Of a DNA stretch of 64,000 nt, positions 9,022-20,593 are shown piece by piece (the first letter of the stretch is position 1; the number at the start of each line of letters is the position of its first letter). Made by a program: the position numbers and the translations under genes. The stretch is from Nitratidesulfovibrio sp. (GTDB lineage: Bacteria; Desulfobacterota; Desulfovibrionia; Desulfovibrionales; Desulfovibrionaceae), in the NCBI RefSeq assembly GCF_040373385.1, contig NZ_JBDXXH010000001.1, positions 73,191 through 137,190 of the forward strand, given 5' to 3'. A model generated the notes under the pieces. It searched no databases, was not told the DNA's origin, and saw only the letters and a list, made by a program, of their open reading frames with translations.

Positions 9022-10374
9022 CTATTGCTCGGTAGGCTTGCGCAGGGCGTCGCGGTCGATGCCCAGGCTGTCCAGCAGCTTGCCGCCAAGGGCCAGCAGG
9101 CGGTACTGGGCGCCGGCATCGTTCATGCGCGAGGTCACTTCCTGAATGGACGAGCTGTACAGTTCGTTTTCGGCGTCCAGCACGTCCAGCAGGCTGCGCT
9201 GGCCCACCAGGAACTGCTGCATGTACGCGTCACGGGTCTGCACGTTGTAGTCGATGGCAGACAGGAAGAAGCGCTGCTGTTCGCGGGCGGACAGCATCTG
9301 GGTCCAGGTGGCGCGGGTTTCGCGGCCCAGTTCGTCGATCTGGTTTTGCAGTTCCTGACGGCTCTGGCGCGAACGGGCGGAGGCACCCTTCACCGCGGCC
9401 ACGTCGGCGCCGCCGTTGAACAGGTTCCAGCTCATGCGCAGCATGGCGGCGGTGCCCCATTCATGGTCACGGCTGCTTTCCACCTGGTCCTTGTAGGTGG
9501 GGCCCACTTCCGCGTAGATCACGGGGTGGTAGCCGGACTTGGCAAGGTCGATTTCCGCTTCAGAGGTGCGCACGTCGGAAATCAACGCCTGCACCTTGGG
9601 GTTGCTGGACTGGCTGTCGGCCAGTGCTGCATCGGCGCTGGGCGGGGTGGTCAGGGGGGCTTCCGCCGGACCCATGGTTTCGGGCACCATCTTGCCGGTC
9701 AGGCGCAGGTAGGCGGCTTCTGCCACCTGCAAGGCGGCGCGTGCTTCGGTAAGGGTGGACTGCGAACGGGCCAAACGGCCCTGGGTCTGGGTGACGTCGG
9801 AAACGCTGGCCGCGCCCATGCGCGAACGTTCCTGCTGCGAACCCAGGATGGATTCGTGCTGCTGCACGTTGATCTCGGACAGGCGGACGATTTCACGCTG
9901 GCGCAGCACTTCGATGTGCGCGAGCACGGCGTCCAGCCCAAGGGCTTCGGCATTGTCGATGAGGCGGCTATCCACCGACCCCAGCTTGTTCTTGTTGATG
10001 TCCACACGGCTGGCGGTGGCAAGGCCGTCCCAGATGGTCTGGCTGAGGGTCAGCGACCCTTCGCTGCGGTCGTACCAGTCGTTTTCATTGTTGGTGGCTC
10101 GGGTGGAGCGGTCGTTGTACTGCTCCACGCCTACGCCGCCGCGCACGTCAAGGCGCGGAAACCAGCCGGCACGCGCGCGGTCAACGTCGTGTTCGGCGGC
10201 CTGGCGGTTTTCCTGGAAGGCCTTGAGGCGGGGATGCGTTTCAAGGGTGTTGACGACTGAGTCTTTCAGCGTCACTTCCTGTGCCTGCGCCGGCCCCCCG
10301 ATCGCAAGCCCCAGCACGGCGGCCAGCGCGCAGAACGCGAGCCAGCGCCGTTTTTGCGATTTCCTTTCCTTCAT
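9022..10374 (-). CDS. TolC-family outer-membrane efflux/type I secretion protein
   Basis: A 450-residue protein with a clear signal peptide (hydrophobic segment about residues 11-27, cleavage after AQA near residue 31). Two long alpha-helical repeat regions typical of the outer-membrane efflux family follow, including SQTIWDGLATASRV in the first half and SWNLFNGGADVAAVKG in the second. TolC proteins form trimeric outer-membrane channels for type I exporters and RND pumps. No ABC transporter or membrane-fusion gene lies beside it here. Its nearness to the RTX adhesin suggests, but does not prove, that it exports that protein as LapE/AggA-type homologues do. Confidence 0.9.
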   Translation of the reverse strand: MKERKSQKRRWLAFCALAAVLGLAIGGPAQAQEVTLKDSVVNTLETHPRLKAFQENRQAAEHDVDRARAGWFPRLDVRGGVGVEQYNDRSTRATNNENDWYDRSEGSLTLSQTIWDGLATASRVDINKNKLGSVDSRLIDNAEALGLDAVLAHIEVLRQREIVRLSEINVQQHESILGSQQERSRMGAASVSDVTQTQGRLARSQSTLTEARAALQVAEAAYLRLTGKMVPETMGPAEAPLTTPPSADAALADSQSSNPKVQALISDVRTSEAEIDLAKSGYHPVIYAEVGPTYKDQVESSRDHEWGTAAMLRMSWNLFNGGADVAAVKGASARSRQSRQELQNQIDELGRETRATWTQMLSAREQQRFFLSAIDYNVQTRDAYMQQFLVGQRSLLDVLDAENELYSSSIQEVTSRMNDAGAQYRLLALGGKLLDSLGIDRDALRKPTEQ

Positions 10375-11090
10375 GACAGTCCTCCTCTTTGGCCCCCCAC
10401 CGTACAGGCGGATCGGAGAGCGCGTATTGATTCCGAAAACATGGCGCGGGGCAAGCCCACACTTTCTACTTTTACTGCGATACTACAGGCAACACTACAT
10501 TGTTTTTGCCGCCATGCGCAATAGGGTTAGTTACAAGGCCTGAAGGTTTTTTGGGGAATTTTGCCGTTTCGCCGGGGCGGATCATGCCCGGTCCGTACCT
10601 GATCTACTGGGCCTGGGCTGCGCGATCCGGGTGCCGTCAAAAGCGCCAGGACGCGAAAATTCCATGCCGCACGACGTCCAGAAACATCTGACGCCATGCG
10701 GAACGCACGTGCAGGAAGGTGTGGCGATTTTTCATGCTCTTCATAAGGTGCGCGAGGGCAATGAGGCAGGTATTTTCGCGATGTTTCCGCAGTACAAGGC
10801 AATTCATGGGAAAGATGCAAAAATAATGGATGCCTGCCATATAGGGTCGTAACGTAGAATCGTCACGGGTTCCCCCCACTCGTGGCAGGCTCCGTATTGC
10901 CCCCTTTCCGGTTGCCCGCTCCGCGCCGGAAAGGGGGCTTGTCATGGGGGGTGGGGGGCGAAGAAATACGCAAAGCCGCGCCGTGCCCGGATGACGGGTG
11001 CGGCGCGGCTGGTGTGTCCGGCAGGCAGGATGGCGGGGGGCGCGGTGCAGCCCTGGCTCGCGGTCGTCTGATCGGCGAGCCGATGCGCGG
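10375..11090. other. Gene-free stretch of about 715 bp
   Basis: This stretch separates the TolC-family gene from nrfR. Its middle part (10,500-10,860) is less G+C-rich than the surroundings. Short open frames exist on both strands (for example plus 10,631-10,852, 73 codons), but none has a ribosome binding site or a recognisable family. It could be a decayed gene remnant. The right edge holds the hairpin at 10,899-10,938. Confidence 0.5.
10899..10938 (-). terminator. Hairpin downstream of nrfR
   Basis: Perfect 13-base arms (GCCCCCTTTCCGG and CCGGAAAGGGGGC) surround a 14-base loop about 150 bases after the nrfR stop. There is no good T-run, so it may act as an mRNA 3' end stabiliser or a weak terminator. 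Confidence 0.55.
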
Positions 11091-12697
<1,607 letters not shown>

Positions 12698-12698
<1 letters not shown>

Positions 12699-15600
12699 CA
12701 GCGATGCGTCTCCTTTGCCGGGACGGTACCCGGCGTTGCGGTAGCGGTTGCGCCGCTTGCGTCCCCTGAACCCGTGGTGTCCCTTGTGCCCCTTGTGCCC
12801 CTTGTGCCCCTTGCGCTCATGATATCGGACGCGCCATCCGGGCTGGTGACGGCGCGCACGCGGGCCACGCCTGCCTCCAGCAGCGGCAGCAGCCGGTTCA
12901 ACAGATCGGGCAAATCGGGCATATCGACTTGCGGGGCGCCGGGCGCAGTGGCGGGTCGGGCCGCCGCCTGTTCCATGGCCTCGCACAGCCCATGCAGGGC
13001 CGCAAGGCGCAGCATGCCCGCCGAGTTGCGCAGGGCGTGCGCCTCGCGCAGGGCGTCATGGCGTCGGCCCTCGCGCACGGCGGCGGTCAGCGCGTCGCGC
13101 CGGGCGTCCACCTCGTCCAGAAAGGCCCGGCACAGTTTGACGAACAGGGGGCGGTTGCCGCCCAGGGCTTCCAGCGCGGCGGCCTCGTCCATGACGTCGG
13201 GCGTGGCGGGCGCGACAACTGGGCCGTGAGCGTCGGGCGCGTGGGAAGAGCCGGAAGGAGCGGCAAGGCCGAACGTGGTGGGCACGTCGCCCGTGCCCTG
13301 TCCGGCATGCGCGCGGGATGCGGGGGCGTCAGCCTCGGCGGGGCCTGTCCCGGCGCGGGAAGCAGCCGGGCCGTCCCCGTCGCGCCAGTGGTGCATGCCA
13401 TCGGCGTAGCCGTCGGTACCGGGGCATTCCAGGGGGGTACCCCCGGCGGCGGCATCGGCCACGGCAGCCAGCAGCATGGCGGCGGTCAGCGGTTTGCACA
13501 CGCAGCCGGTCATGCCCGCGTCGAGCAGGGCGGCGCTTTCTCGGCCCACGGCAGATGCAGTGACGGCCAGCACCGGCATGTCCGGCGCAACCCCCGGCAC
13601 CTGCCCGGCGCGCAGGCGGCGCACCACCTCGGTGCCGTCGCAGCCGGGCATGCGCACGTCCAGCAGGGCCAGATCGGGCCGCAGTTCCTCCAGCAGGCGC
13701 AGGGCCTCCATACCGTCCGTGGCCACCGCCACCCGGTGCCCGGCACCGCGCAGCACGTCCTGCATGAACAGTCGGTTCACCGGGTTGTCGTCGGCCACCA
13801 GCAGCCGCAACGGGACGGCGGTGCCGCTGGCCGGTCCGGCTGCCGGTATGTGGTCGGGCTTTTTCGTCATCGGCGGGGCCGGGCAGGCGTGCCGTTCTTC
13901 GGGGGGGGCCACCCACGCGGCCAGCCCCATGTCTTGCGCGGCGGTGCCTTCAGCGGGAGCGGCACCTGTCGCGTCACCATCCGCGCCACCGCCGGGGGGC
14001 GGCCCCGCCACGGTGAACCGGGCGGTGAACCAGAATTCGCTGCCCGCGCCCGGCGTGCTGGATACGCCGATGTCGCCGTCCAGCATGCGGGCGATTTCGC
14101 GCGAGATGGCCAGGCCAAGGCCGGTGCCGCCAAGGCACAGCGAAGTGGCCGCCTCGCCCTGCACGAAACTTTCGAAAATCGATTCCTGCTGCTCCGCCGG
14201 AATGCCCACGCCCGTATCCACCACGGCAAAGCGCAGCAGCACGTCGCCTGGGCCGGTTCCGGCCTCCGGTCGCATCACGGGTCCTGCCGCTGCCGGGGTG
14301 GGTTGCGGCACCAGGTTCACCACCACGGCGATGCCCCCCTGACGGGTGAACTTTACCGCATTGCCGATGAGGTTGCCGAGGGCCTGACGCAGCCGGAAGT
14401 CGTCACCCACCAGCGCCTCGGGCACGTTATCCGCCACGTGCAGCGTCAACGAAAGCCCCTTGCGTTCACCCGCGAAGCGGAACAGTCCCAGGCACGCCTC
14501 CAGCGAGGGGCGCAGCCGGAAGGTGCGCGGCGCAAGGCGCATCCGGCCCGATTCCAGACACGAAAAGTCCGTGATGTCGTTGACGATTTCCAGAAGATTC
14601 GCGGCGGCGCAACGCAACTGGCCCAGATATTCGTTGTAGCGGGCCTCGTGTTCCGCCTGGGGCGCATCATCATAATAGATGGATGCTGCGGCAGGGGAGA
14701 CAGCGGCGGCTGCGGCGCCGGACGGGGTGTCCGGGGCATCTGGCCCGCCTGGCCCACGTGGCCTGTCCGGCTGCCAGGGCGGTTCCGCCCGCATCTGCCG
14801 CCCCGGTCGGAAGCCGGACAGCAGTTCCGCCATGCCGATGATGCCGGTGAGCGGGGTGCGCATGTCGTGGCTCATGTTGGCCAGAAAGGCGCTTTTCATG
14901 CGGTTGGCCGCCTCGGCCAGGGCCTTCTTGCGGCTGACCTGCAACGACGCCCCGCCAATGCCCAGCAACCCCACCACGCCGATGATGGCGTAAGCCAGCC
15001 CCATCTGGTCCAGGCGCTGGTGTTCCAGCGCCAGCAGCGGCGCCGCCGCAATGGACACGCTGATGCCGCCGCGCAGGCCGCCCACGGTGTCGTCGGCGGT
15101 GCGGTGGCAGCCCAGGCACGACTGGTCGGCCATCAGCGGGGCCATGTAGCGGAAGCTGGGGCCGTGCCGGGTGTCGCCGCTGTTGGCGGTTTTTTCCGTG
15201 GCGTGGGGGTGTTCGTCGGTAGGGGGCAGGGCCAGGGTGAAGGTTTCCCGCGCGCCCTTGCTGAAGGCCAGCAGCGACTCGTTTTCCCACGGGTCGGCCT
15301 CGTTTTCCTGCCGTAGGGGATGCAGGCCGGTGATGCGAAAGCTGACGCCCTGGCTGGTGGTGAGAAATTCCGAGATCTGGCGGGTCATGTAGGCCGGGTT
15401 CATGCGGGTGAGCATGGTGCCGTCGGCTGCCAGCAGGGTGCGTTGGTCGGGCGGCAGCCAGGGGTTGGGCCGCCCCAACTCGCTGGTCCGCACGAATACC
15501 CCGCCGTGGGCCGCGTTCCAGGCCCTTGTGGACACGATCTGCGAAAAGAACGCCCGGGCCTGCAACAGCGCCAGCTCGCGGACGTGGGCTGCCTCGTTGC

Positions 15601-15820
15601 GGGCGTTCCACTGGTACAGGGCCAGCAGCAGCACCCCCCACAGGGCCACCAGCACGGCGGGGACGATGAAGGTCTGGATGTTCCAGCGCAGGGCCGGGCG
15701 CCTGCGGCGCAGCCGGAAGCGCAGGCCTCTTGCCGCGCGGCCCGTGGCGGCACCGGGCGTTTCGTTGACCGGTGGTGCCGGGCGCGCCGAAGGCTGGTGC
15801 TGTGTCTGGTGTTGCGTCAT
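12698..15820 (-). CDS. nrfS: Hybrid histidine kinase with c-heme periplasmic sensor (NrfS type)
   Basis: A 1,040-residue membrane kinase. A first transmembrane helix (about 51-71) leads into a periplasmic DUF3365-like domain with a covalent heme motif CLGCH (235-239), then a second transmembrane helix (about 276-293). Cytoplasmic parts follow in order: HisKA with phospho-acceptor H318 (SHDMRTPL), an ATPase domain ([20 protein letters not shown]), a receiver domain ([11 protein letters not shown]) and a C-terminal Hpt domain ([12 protein letters not shown]). The architecture implies a phosphorelay to NrfR, encoded immediately downstream with a one-base overlap. A heme sensor beside nitrite reductase suggests detection of nitrite or nitric oxide by the heme. 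The last 30 residues contain a simple Arg-Gly-Thr repeat. The ligand is an inference. Confidence 0.88.
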
Positions 15821-15887
15821 GGGGTGTCCCCCTGTGCGGAGTCAGGAAATTCCGAAAAGGCTGACTCTGTCAGATTTTTCTGTCTAT

Positions 15888-15907
15888 TTGTCATGTAAAC
15901 ATGACAA
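15888..15907. promoter_or_regulatory. Perfect palindrome, probable regulator site
   Basis: TTGTCATGTAAACATGACAA has two perfect eight-base arms and a four-base centre. It lies about 70 bp upstream of nrfS and 95 bp upstream of the sigma-54-like element, a normal distance for an NtrC-family enhancer site. It also resembles the general TTGT...ACAA form of Rex/CRP-FNR family sites. Which protein binds is not known from sequence. Confidence 0.55.
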
Positions 15908-16001
15908 GCGCAAGGCATGTCTCGCCCTACGCACGTTGTGTTCCCAAATCCAACACACTGAAATTATTTTTGAAGGAAAGGATGTGCCGGATTTCACGCA
16001 A

Positions 16002-16017
16002 CGGCACGGGTCTTGAA
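16002..16017 (+). promoter_or_regulatory. Candidate sigma-54 promoter of nrfHA
   Basis: CGGCACG-GGTC-TTGAA matches the TGGCACG-N4-TTGC consensus at most positions with correct spacing between the GG and the downstream element. The normally conserved C of the -12 GC is A here, which weakens the call. It lies about 130 bp upstream of the nrfH start. Confidence 0.4.
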
Positions 16018-16144
16018 GACTGTACGTCACCAAGTGCCGTGCGCACCCGTCGGGCTGAACGGGCGCGGGCACGGATGCACCCGGAGGCGCGACCCTCCGC
16101 CGCACGCGGGCGGGGCGGGCGCCCTCCACAGCAAGGAGGCGGAA

Positions 16145-16624
16145 ATGTCAGAGGAAGCACCTCGCAACGGACGTACGGGGCTGCGGCTCATCGTCGTCGG
16201 GGCGGCCCTTGGGGTCGTGCTGGCGGCGGGGGCGGGCTTCGGCATGAAGGTCACGGACCGGCGTCCGTTCTGCGCGAGCTGTCACATCATGCAGGAGGCG
16301 GCGTTGACGCACAAGGCGTCCACCCACGCCAACCTGGCCTGCAACGAGTGCCACGCTCCGCACAACCTGGCCGCCAAGCTGCCCTTCAAGGCGGTGGCGG
16401 GGGCCAAGGACGCGTACATGAACACGCTGGGCAGGCCGGACGACGTGATCCATTCGGGCCAGTCCACCAAGGACGTGGTCAACGCCAACTGCAAGGCATG
16501 CCACACCATGACCAACACGCAGGTGGCCAGCATGGATTCCAAACCCTATTGCGTGGACTGCCACCGCAATGTCCAGCACATGCGCATGACGCCGATCAGC
16601 ACAAGGAAGGTCGCCGATGGATAA
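16145..16624 (+). CDS. nrfH: Cytochrome c nitrite reductase small subunit NrfH
   Basis: A 159-residue tetraheme cytochrome of the NapC/NirT family. A single N-terminal membrane anchor (about residues 15-33) is followed by four CxxCH motifs: CASCH (43-47), CNECH (about 66), CKACH (about 116) and CVDCH (about 137). NrfH takes electrons from menaquinol and passes them to NrfA in a membrane-bound complex. The start is the ATG nine bases after AGGAGG; longer frames upstream lack support. The gene ends inside the nrfA start (ATGGATAA, eight-base overlap). Length matches the known Desulfovibrio subunit. Confidence 0.96.
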   Translation: MSEEAPRNGRTGLRLIVVGAALGVVLAAGAGFGMKVTDRRPFCASCHIMQEAALTHKASTHANLACNECHAPHNLAAKLPFKAVAGAKDAYMNTLGRPDDVIHSGQSTKDVVNANCKACHTMTNTQVASMDSKPYCVDCHRNVQHMRMTPISTRKVADG

Positions 16625-18218
16625 CCTGATGAAAGACACGCTGTCGCTTCGCACGGTGCGCGGCATGGCCCGCAGGGGGGGCCTGCTGCTGGCCGTTGCG
16701 CTCGTCCCCTTCATGCTCGCGGGCTGTTCCGACGTTGCGGAGCTGAAGGCCCCGGTGTTCAAGACAAAGATCGCGGCGGATGAAACCCGCAGCAGCGCCT
16801 TCAAGGCGGAATTTCCCCAGCAGTCCGCCAGCTACCAGCGCAACGACGAAAGCACCGTGATGACCGAATTCAACGGCTCGGTGCCGTTCAACAAGAACGA
16901 CAACGTCAGCCCGCTGCCCGAAGGCTACAAGCACGCCCAGCCGTACCTGAAGAACCTGTGGCTGGGCTACCCCTTCAGCTACGAGTACCGCAACGCGCGC
17001 GGCCACACCAAGGCGCTGGAAGACTTCCTGCACATCGACCGCATCAACACCTATGCGGAAAAGGGCGGCCTGCCCGCCACCTGCTGGAACTGCAAGACCC
17101 CCAAGATGATGGGCTGGGTGAAGCAGTACGGCGACGACTTCTGGGCCAAGGACGTCAACGAGTTCCGCGACAAGATCGACATGAAGGACGAGACCATCGG
17201 CTGCGCCAACTGCCACGACCCGCAGACCATGGAGCTGCGCCTGTACAGCGAACCCCTGAAGGACCAGTTGAAGGCGCAAGGCAAGGACTGGGACAAGCTG
17301 TCGCGCAACGACAAGCGTTCGCTGGTCTGCGGCCAGTGCCACGTGGAATACTACTTCCAGGACAAGGAAAAGGGCGTCGCCAAGAAGCCCGTGTTCCCGT
17401 GGGCCGACGGGTATGATCCCAAGGACATGTACGCCTACTACAAGACGGCGGGCAATTCGCAGGCCAAGGGCTTTGAGGGCAACTTCGTGGACTGGACGCA
17501 CCCCGTGTCCAAGACGCCCATGATCAAGGCCCAGCATCCCGAATACGAAATGTGGCAGAACGGCGTGCATGGCGCGGCGGGCGTGTCCTGCGCCGATTGC
17601 CACATGGGCTACACCCGCACCGACGACAAGAAGAAGATATCCGGCCACTGGTGGACATCGCCCCTGAAGGACCCGGACATGCGCGCCTGCCGCCAGTGCC
17701 ATTCGGACAAGAGCCCCGACTACCTGCGCTCGCGCGTGCTGTTCAGCCAGCAGAAGACCTACGACCAGTTGCTGAAGGCCCAGGACCTGTCGGTGAAGGC
17801 GCACGAGGCCGTGCGTCTGGCCTCGGAATTCCAGGGCGCCAAGCCCGCCAACCATGACGAACTGATGATTCAGGCGCGTGAAATGGTGCGCAAGGGCCAG
17901 TTCTTCTGGGATTACGTGTCCGCCGAGAACAGCGTGGGCTTCCACAACCCGGCCAAGGCGCTGGATACGCTGGCCTCTTCGCAGCAGTACAGCCAGCAGG
18001 CCGTGGACCTGGCCAGCGAGGCCACCGGCTTCGCCATCTCCAAGGATCTGGCGGGCGACATCCACAAGATCGTGCCGCCCATCCTGAAGCACACCCGCAA
18101 GTTGCAGCAGGATCCCGAACACATGAAGACGCATGTCTGGTTCAAGTACATCCCTGTCCTGCCCAAGGCGGACAAGGTGTGGGACGGCCAGAAGAAGCTG
18201 GTTTCCACCGCCCAGTAG
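16617..18218 (+). CDS. nrfA: Ammonia-forming cytochrome c nitrite reductase NrfA
   Basis: A 533-residue pentaheme enzyme that reduces nitrite to ammonia with six electrons, outside the cytoplasmic membrane. The N-terminus carries a lipoprotein-type signal (hydrophobic stretch ending LAGC). The catalytic heme uses CWNCK (about 155-159), with lysine instead of histidine, the hallmark of NrfA. Four CxxCH sites follow: CANCH (about 195), CGQCH (about 238), CADCH (about 325) and CRQCH (about 358). It is translated from an ATG overlapping nrfH. In sulfate reducers the enzyme mainly protects the sulfite reductase step from nitrite rather than driving growth. Confidence 0.97.
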   Translation: MDNLMKDTLSLRTVRGMARRGGLLLAVALVPFMLAGCSDVAELKAPVFKTKIAADETRSSAFKAEFPQQSASYQRNDESTVMTEFNGSVPFNKNDNVSPLPEGYKHAQPYLKNLWLGYPFSYEYRNARGHTKALEDFLHIDRINTYAEKGGLPATCWNCKTPKMMGWVKQYGDDFWAKDVNEFRDKIDMKDETIGCANCHDPQTMELRLYSEPLKDQLKAQGKDWDKLSRNDKRSLVCGQCHVEYYFQDKEKGVAKKPVFPWADGYDPKDMYAYYKTAGNSQAKGFEGNFVDWTHPVSKTPMIKAQHPEYEMWQNGVHGAAGVSCADCHMGYTRTDDKKKISGHWWTSPLKDPDMRACRQCHSDKSPDYLRSRVLFSQQKTYDQLLKAQDLSVKAHEAVRLASEFQGAKPANHDELMIQAREMVRKGQFFWDYVSAENSVGFHNPAKALDTLASSQQYSQQAVDLASEATGFAISKDLAGDIHKIVPPILKHTRKLQQDPEHMKTHVWFKYIPVLPKADKVWDGQKKLVSTAQ

Positions 18219-18894
18219 GGCGGCGCGAAAGGAAGGGAGGCGGGGGCCGGGTGGTCCCCGCCGGACTTGAGACACGTGGATATGGTGGCATGTTGGCCAG
18301 GCAGGATGCAGCCATGCAGGATGCAGACAGGATGCAGGCCCGGGCGACATGTGTACCTACGACATGACGTGCCGCGCGGGCGGCATGCGGCGCGCGCCGG
18401 ATCGATTTCCCACGGCGCGCGCCGCCGGACCGGACAGGCCCCCCCGGATATTCCGGGCAGGCCGGTTCCTTTCCGGGGGCCGCAGCCCGAATCGTCGCCC
18501 GCGCGGCGCATTGCAGACATGGTTTCGTCTTGGATCTCCTTCACAGGGACACGACAGACAGAAGGGCGCCCATCGGGGGCGCCCTTCGTCGTTGTGCGTG
18601 GGGGGGGAGGGGGATGCCTGTAGCGGCGGGAAGGGTAGATAGGTCCGGGCAGGTCCGGGCAGGACCGGGCAGGTTCGTGCACGCAGGGCAAGCTTGGGCA
18701 GGACTGGGCCGGGCAGGGCAGGCGGGCTGTCCACTGGCAGTGGAATTGCCGATACAGGCGACTTGCCGTGCAAACCGTGCCGCGCTACAGGCTACGCGAT
18801 ACGGCAGCGGCACCGCGCGGAGCGGTCCTGCCCCGCAGGGATGCAGCCCGGCGTCCCGCCTTTTTCCCCTTTTTTGCCGCAGGAGCGCGCCGTC
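18219..18894. other. Intergenic stretch with short degenerate repeats
   Basis: About 676 bp without a convincing gene. It contains short tandem-like repeats: GCAGGATGCA variants at about 18,300-18,343 and GGTCCGGGCA variants at about 18,640-18,725. One strong hairpin lies between them (18,562-18,586). The open frames that cross it have no ribosome binding site or homologous look. Confidence 0.6.
18562..18586 (+). terminator. Hairpin between nrfA and the LysE gene
   Basis: AAGGGCGCCC pairs perfectly with GGGCGCCCTT around a five-base loop. It lies about 345 bp after nrfA and lacks a T-run, so it may or may not be the nrfHA terminator. Confidence 0.45.
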
Positions 18895-19620
18895 ATGTCC
18901 ATCTCGTGGAATTTCCTCATCGTGTACACGCTGACGGTGCTGGTGGCCACCATCACCCCCGGTCCCAGCATGCTGCTGGCCCTGACGCACGGGGTGCGCT
19001 ACGGCGTGCGGCGGGCCCTGGCGTCCGCCATGGGCAACACCGTGGCTTCAGTGTTGCAGGCGCTGGTGGCCGTGGCCGGTCTGGGCGTGGTGCTGGCCGC
19101 GTCGGAAGACCTGTTCCGGGTGGTGCGCTACGCGGGCGCGGCCTATCTGGTGTATGTGGGCGTGTGCATGCTGCGCGCCCCGGCGGTGCCCCTGAACGTG
19201 GCGGCACCTGCGGTGACCGATACCATCGGGACCACCGGGGCCGAAGGGGTGGAGGGTAACGCGGGCAAGGGCGCATCCGGCATGGCCAGCGCTGCCGGAA
19301 CATCCGAAACTCCCGGCGGACCCGGCGCGCGCAAGCTGTTCGCGCAGGCGTTTTTCGTGGCGGCGGGCAATCCCAAAGCCATCGTGTTCTTTACCGCGCT
19401 GTTCCCGCAATTCCTGGCCCCCGGCGACACCCTGGCCCGCAGCGCCCTGCTGGTGGCGGACCTGGCCGTCATCGCCTTTCTGGGCATGATGCTCTACGCC
19501 GTGGCCGGGTCGCGCATCGCCGCGCTGCTGGCCACCACCCGCGCCGCGCGCTGGTACAACCGCACCGTGGGCGTGGCCTTCATCGGCAGCGGGGCGGGGC
19601 TGGCCCTGTCCGAGCGGTAG
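18895..19620 (+). CDS. LysE/RhtB-family amino-acid exporter
   Basis: A 241-residue inner-membrane protein with the family signature near the N-terminus (TITPGPSMLLALTHG) and about six hydrophobic segments. LysE/RhtB proteins export amino acids such as lysine, homoserine or threonine using the proton gradient. A variable hydrophilic loop (about residues 105-145, Gly/Thr/Ala-rich) separates the two halves and is longer than usual. The start ATG at 18,895 has AGGAG nine bases upstream. The substrate cannot be assigned. Confidence 0.9.
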   Translation: MSISWNFLIVYTLTVLVATITPGPSMLLALTHGVRYGVRRALASAMGNTVASVLQALVAVAGLGVVLAASEDLFRVVRYAGAAYLVYVGVCMLRAPAVPLNVAAPAVTDTIGTTGAEGVEGNAGKGASGMASAAGTSETPGGPGARKLFAQAFFVAAGNPKAIVFFTALFPQFLAPGDTLARSALLVADLAVIAFLGMMLYAVAGSRIAALLATTRAARWYNRTVGVAFIGSGAGLALSER

Positions 19621-19646
19621 CGCCGTTCGCCTCCCCTTTGCCGCCG

Positions 19647-19683
19647 TGTCCGCCCCCTTTCCCGATTTGCGGGGACGGGGGCG
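19647..19683 (+). terminator. Hairpin after the LysE-type gene
   Basis: CCGCCCCC pairs with GGGGGCGG across a loop of about 20 bases, starting 26 bases after the stop codon. No T-run follows. Confidence 0.35.
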
Positions 19684-19801
19684 GTCTCGCGCAGGTGCCC
19701 CTGTTTCCCGTGGGGTACTCGCTTCCCGAATTGTGCCTTCTTGCCGAAAACACCGTACATGGCAAAAGGGCCCCATGGGCACAACGCCCAAGGAGGCCCG
19801 C

Positions 19802-20593
19802 ATGGAACTGATTACCCTCGATACGGATGTCTGCACGGGCGACGGCCACTGCATGGCCGCGTGCCCCAAGGGGCTGCTGCAACCCGACGGCAACGGCCAT
19901 CCCGTGCCCGTGCCCGACGCAGCGGAGCACTGCATCGACTGTGGCCACTGCGTGGCCGTGTGTCCCACCAGTGCCCTGCACCACGCCCGCCTGCCGCTGG
20001 CGTCTTTCCTGCCGGTGCAGCCGGGCCAGGCCAACGCCACGGCCATGGATGCGCTGATCCGCAACCGGCGCTCCATCCGCCGCTTTTCGCCGCGCCCGCT
20101 GCCGGATGCTACCCTGCATGAACTGATGGATGTGGTGCGCCACGCGCCCACCGCCCGCAACAGCCGCCTGTTGCGCTGGCACGTGATCCGCTCTGCCGCC
20201 GCGTCGCGGGCGCTGGCCGGGGTGATTTCCGAATGGCTGAGCGCATCGGGCTACTACCCGGATGCGTTGGCCGCGTTTGCCGCTGGCGGCGACAAGGTGC
20301 TGCGCGGCGCGCCGCATCTGGCGTACTGTACCGCCCCGAAAAGCTACGCCTTCGGCGCGTGCGACGGCGGCATCGCCGCCACCACGCTGGATTTCGCGGC
20401 CACGGCGCGGGGCATCGGCACCTGCTGGGCCGGTCTGGTGATGTGGGCAGCCCGCAACCACGAACCCACCCGCGCCGCGCTGGGCCTTGCCGACGACCTG
20501 GACGTGGTGGGCGCCATGATGCTGGGCATGCCCGCCATGAAGTACCACCGGGTGCCCCCGCGCGACGTGCCCGAGGTGGTCTGGGTGGACTGA
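19802..20593 (+). CDS. Ferredoxin-nitroreductase fusion protein
   Basis: A 263-residue protein. The first 60 residues are a two-cluster ferredoxin domain with Cys groups CTGDGHCMAACP and CIDCGHCVAVCP. The rest is an FMN-dependent nitroreductase-like domain (RNRRSIRRFSPRPLP, HAPTARNSRLLRW, GIGTCWAGLV). Fusions of this type are common in anaerobes, and the ferredoxin part presumably feeds electrons to the flavin. The physiological substrate is not known. Translation begins at the ATG seven bases after AAGGAGG. It has the same orientation as the LysE-type gene, about 180 bp downstream of it. Confidence 0.88.
   Translation: MELITLDTDVCTGDGHCMAACPKGLLQPDGNGHPVPVPDAAEHCIDCGHCVAVCPTSALHHARLPLASFLPVQPGQANATAMDALIRNRRSIRRFSPRPLPDATLHELMDVVRHAPTARNSRLLRWHVIRSAAASRALAGVISEWLSASGYYPDALAAFAAGGDKVLRGAPHLAYCTAPKSYAFGACDGGIAATTLDFAATARGIGTCWAGLVMWAARNHEPTRAALGLADDLDVVGAMMLGMPAMKYHRVPPRDVPEVVWVD

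Larger units (their letters stand above)
15821..16144. promoter_or_regulatory. Divergent nrfS / nrfH control region
   Basis: These 324 bp hold the promoters of both the nrfSR and nrfHA operons and no gene. Its left half is markedly A+T-rich. Within it lie a perfect palindrome at 15,888-15,907 and a sigma-54-like element at 16,002-16,017, listed separately. A small inverted repeat (CTGAC-TCT-GTCAG, 15,861-15,873) is also present. Confidence 0.7.

Noticed and set aside
10631..10852. 73-codon plus-strand frame
   Set aside because: No ribosome site and no recognisable motif; kept only as a remark in the gene-free region entry.
12929..15316. 795-codon plus-strand frame
   Set aside because: Shadow of the nrfS kinase gene, whose domains are unmistakable on the minus strand.
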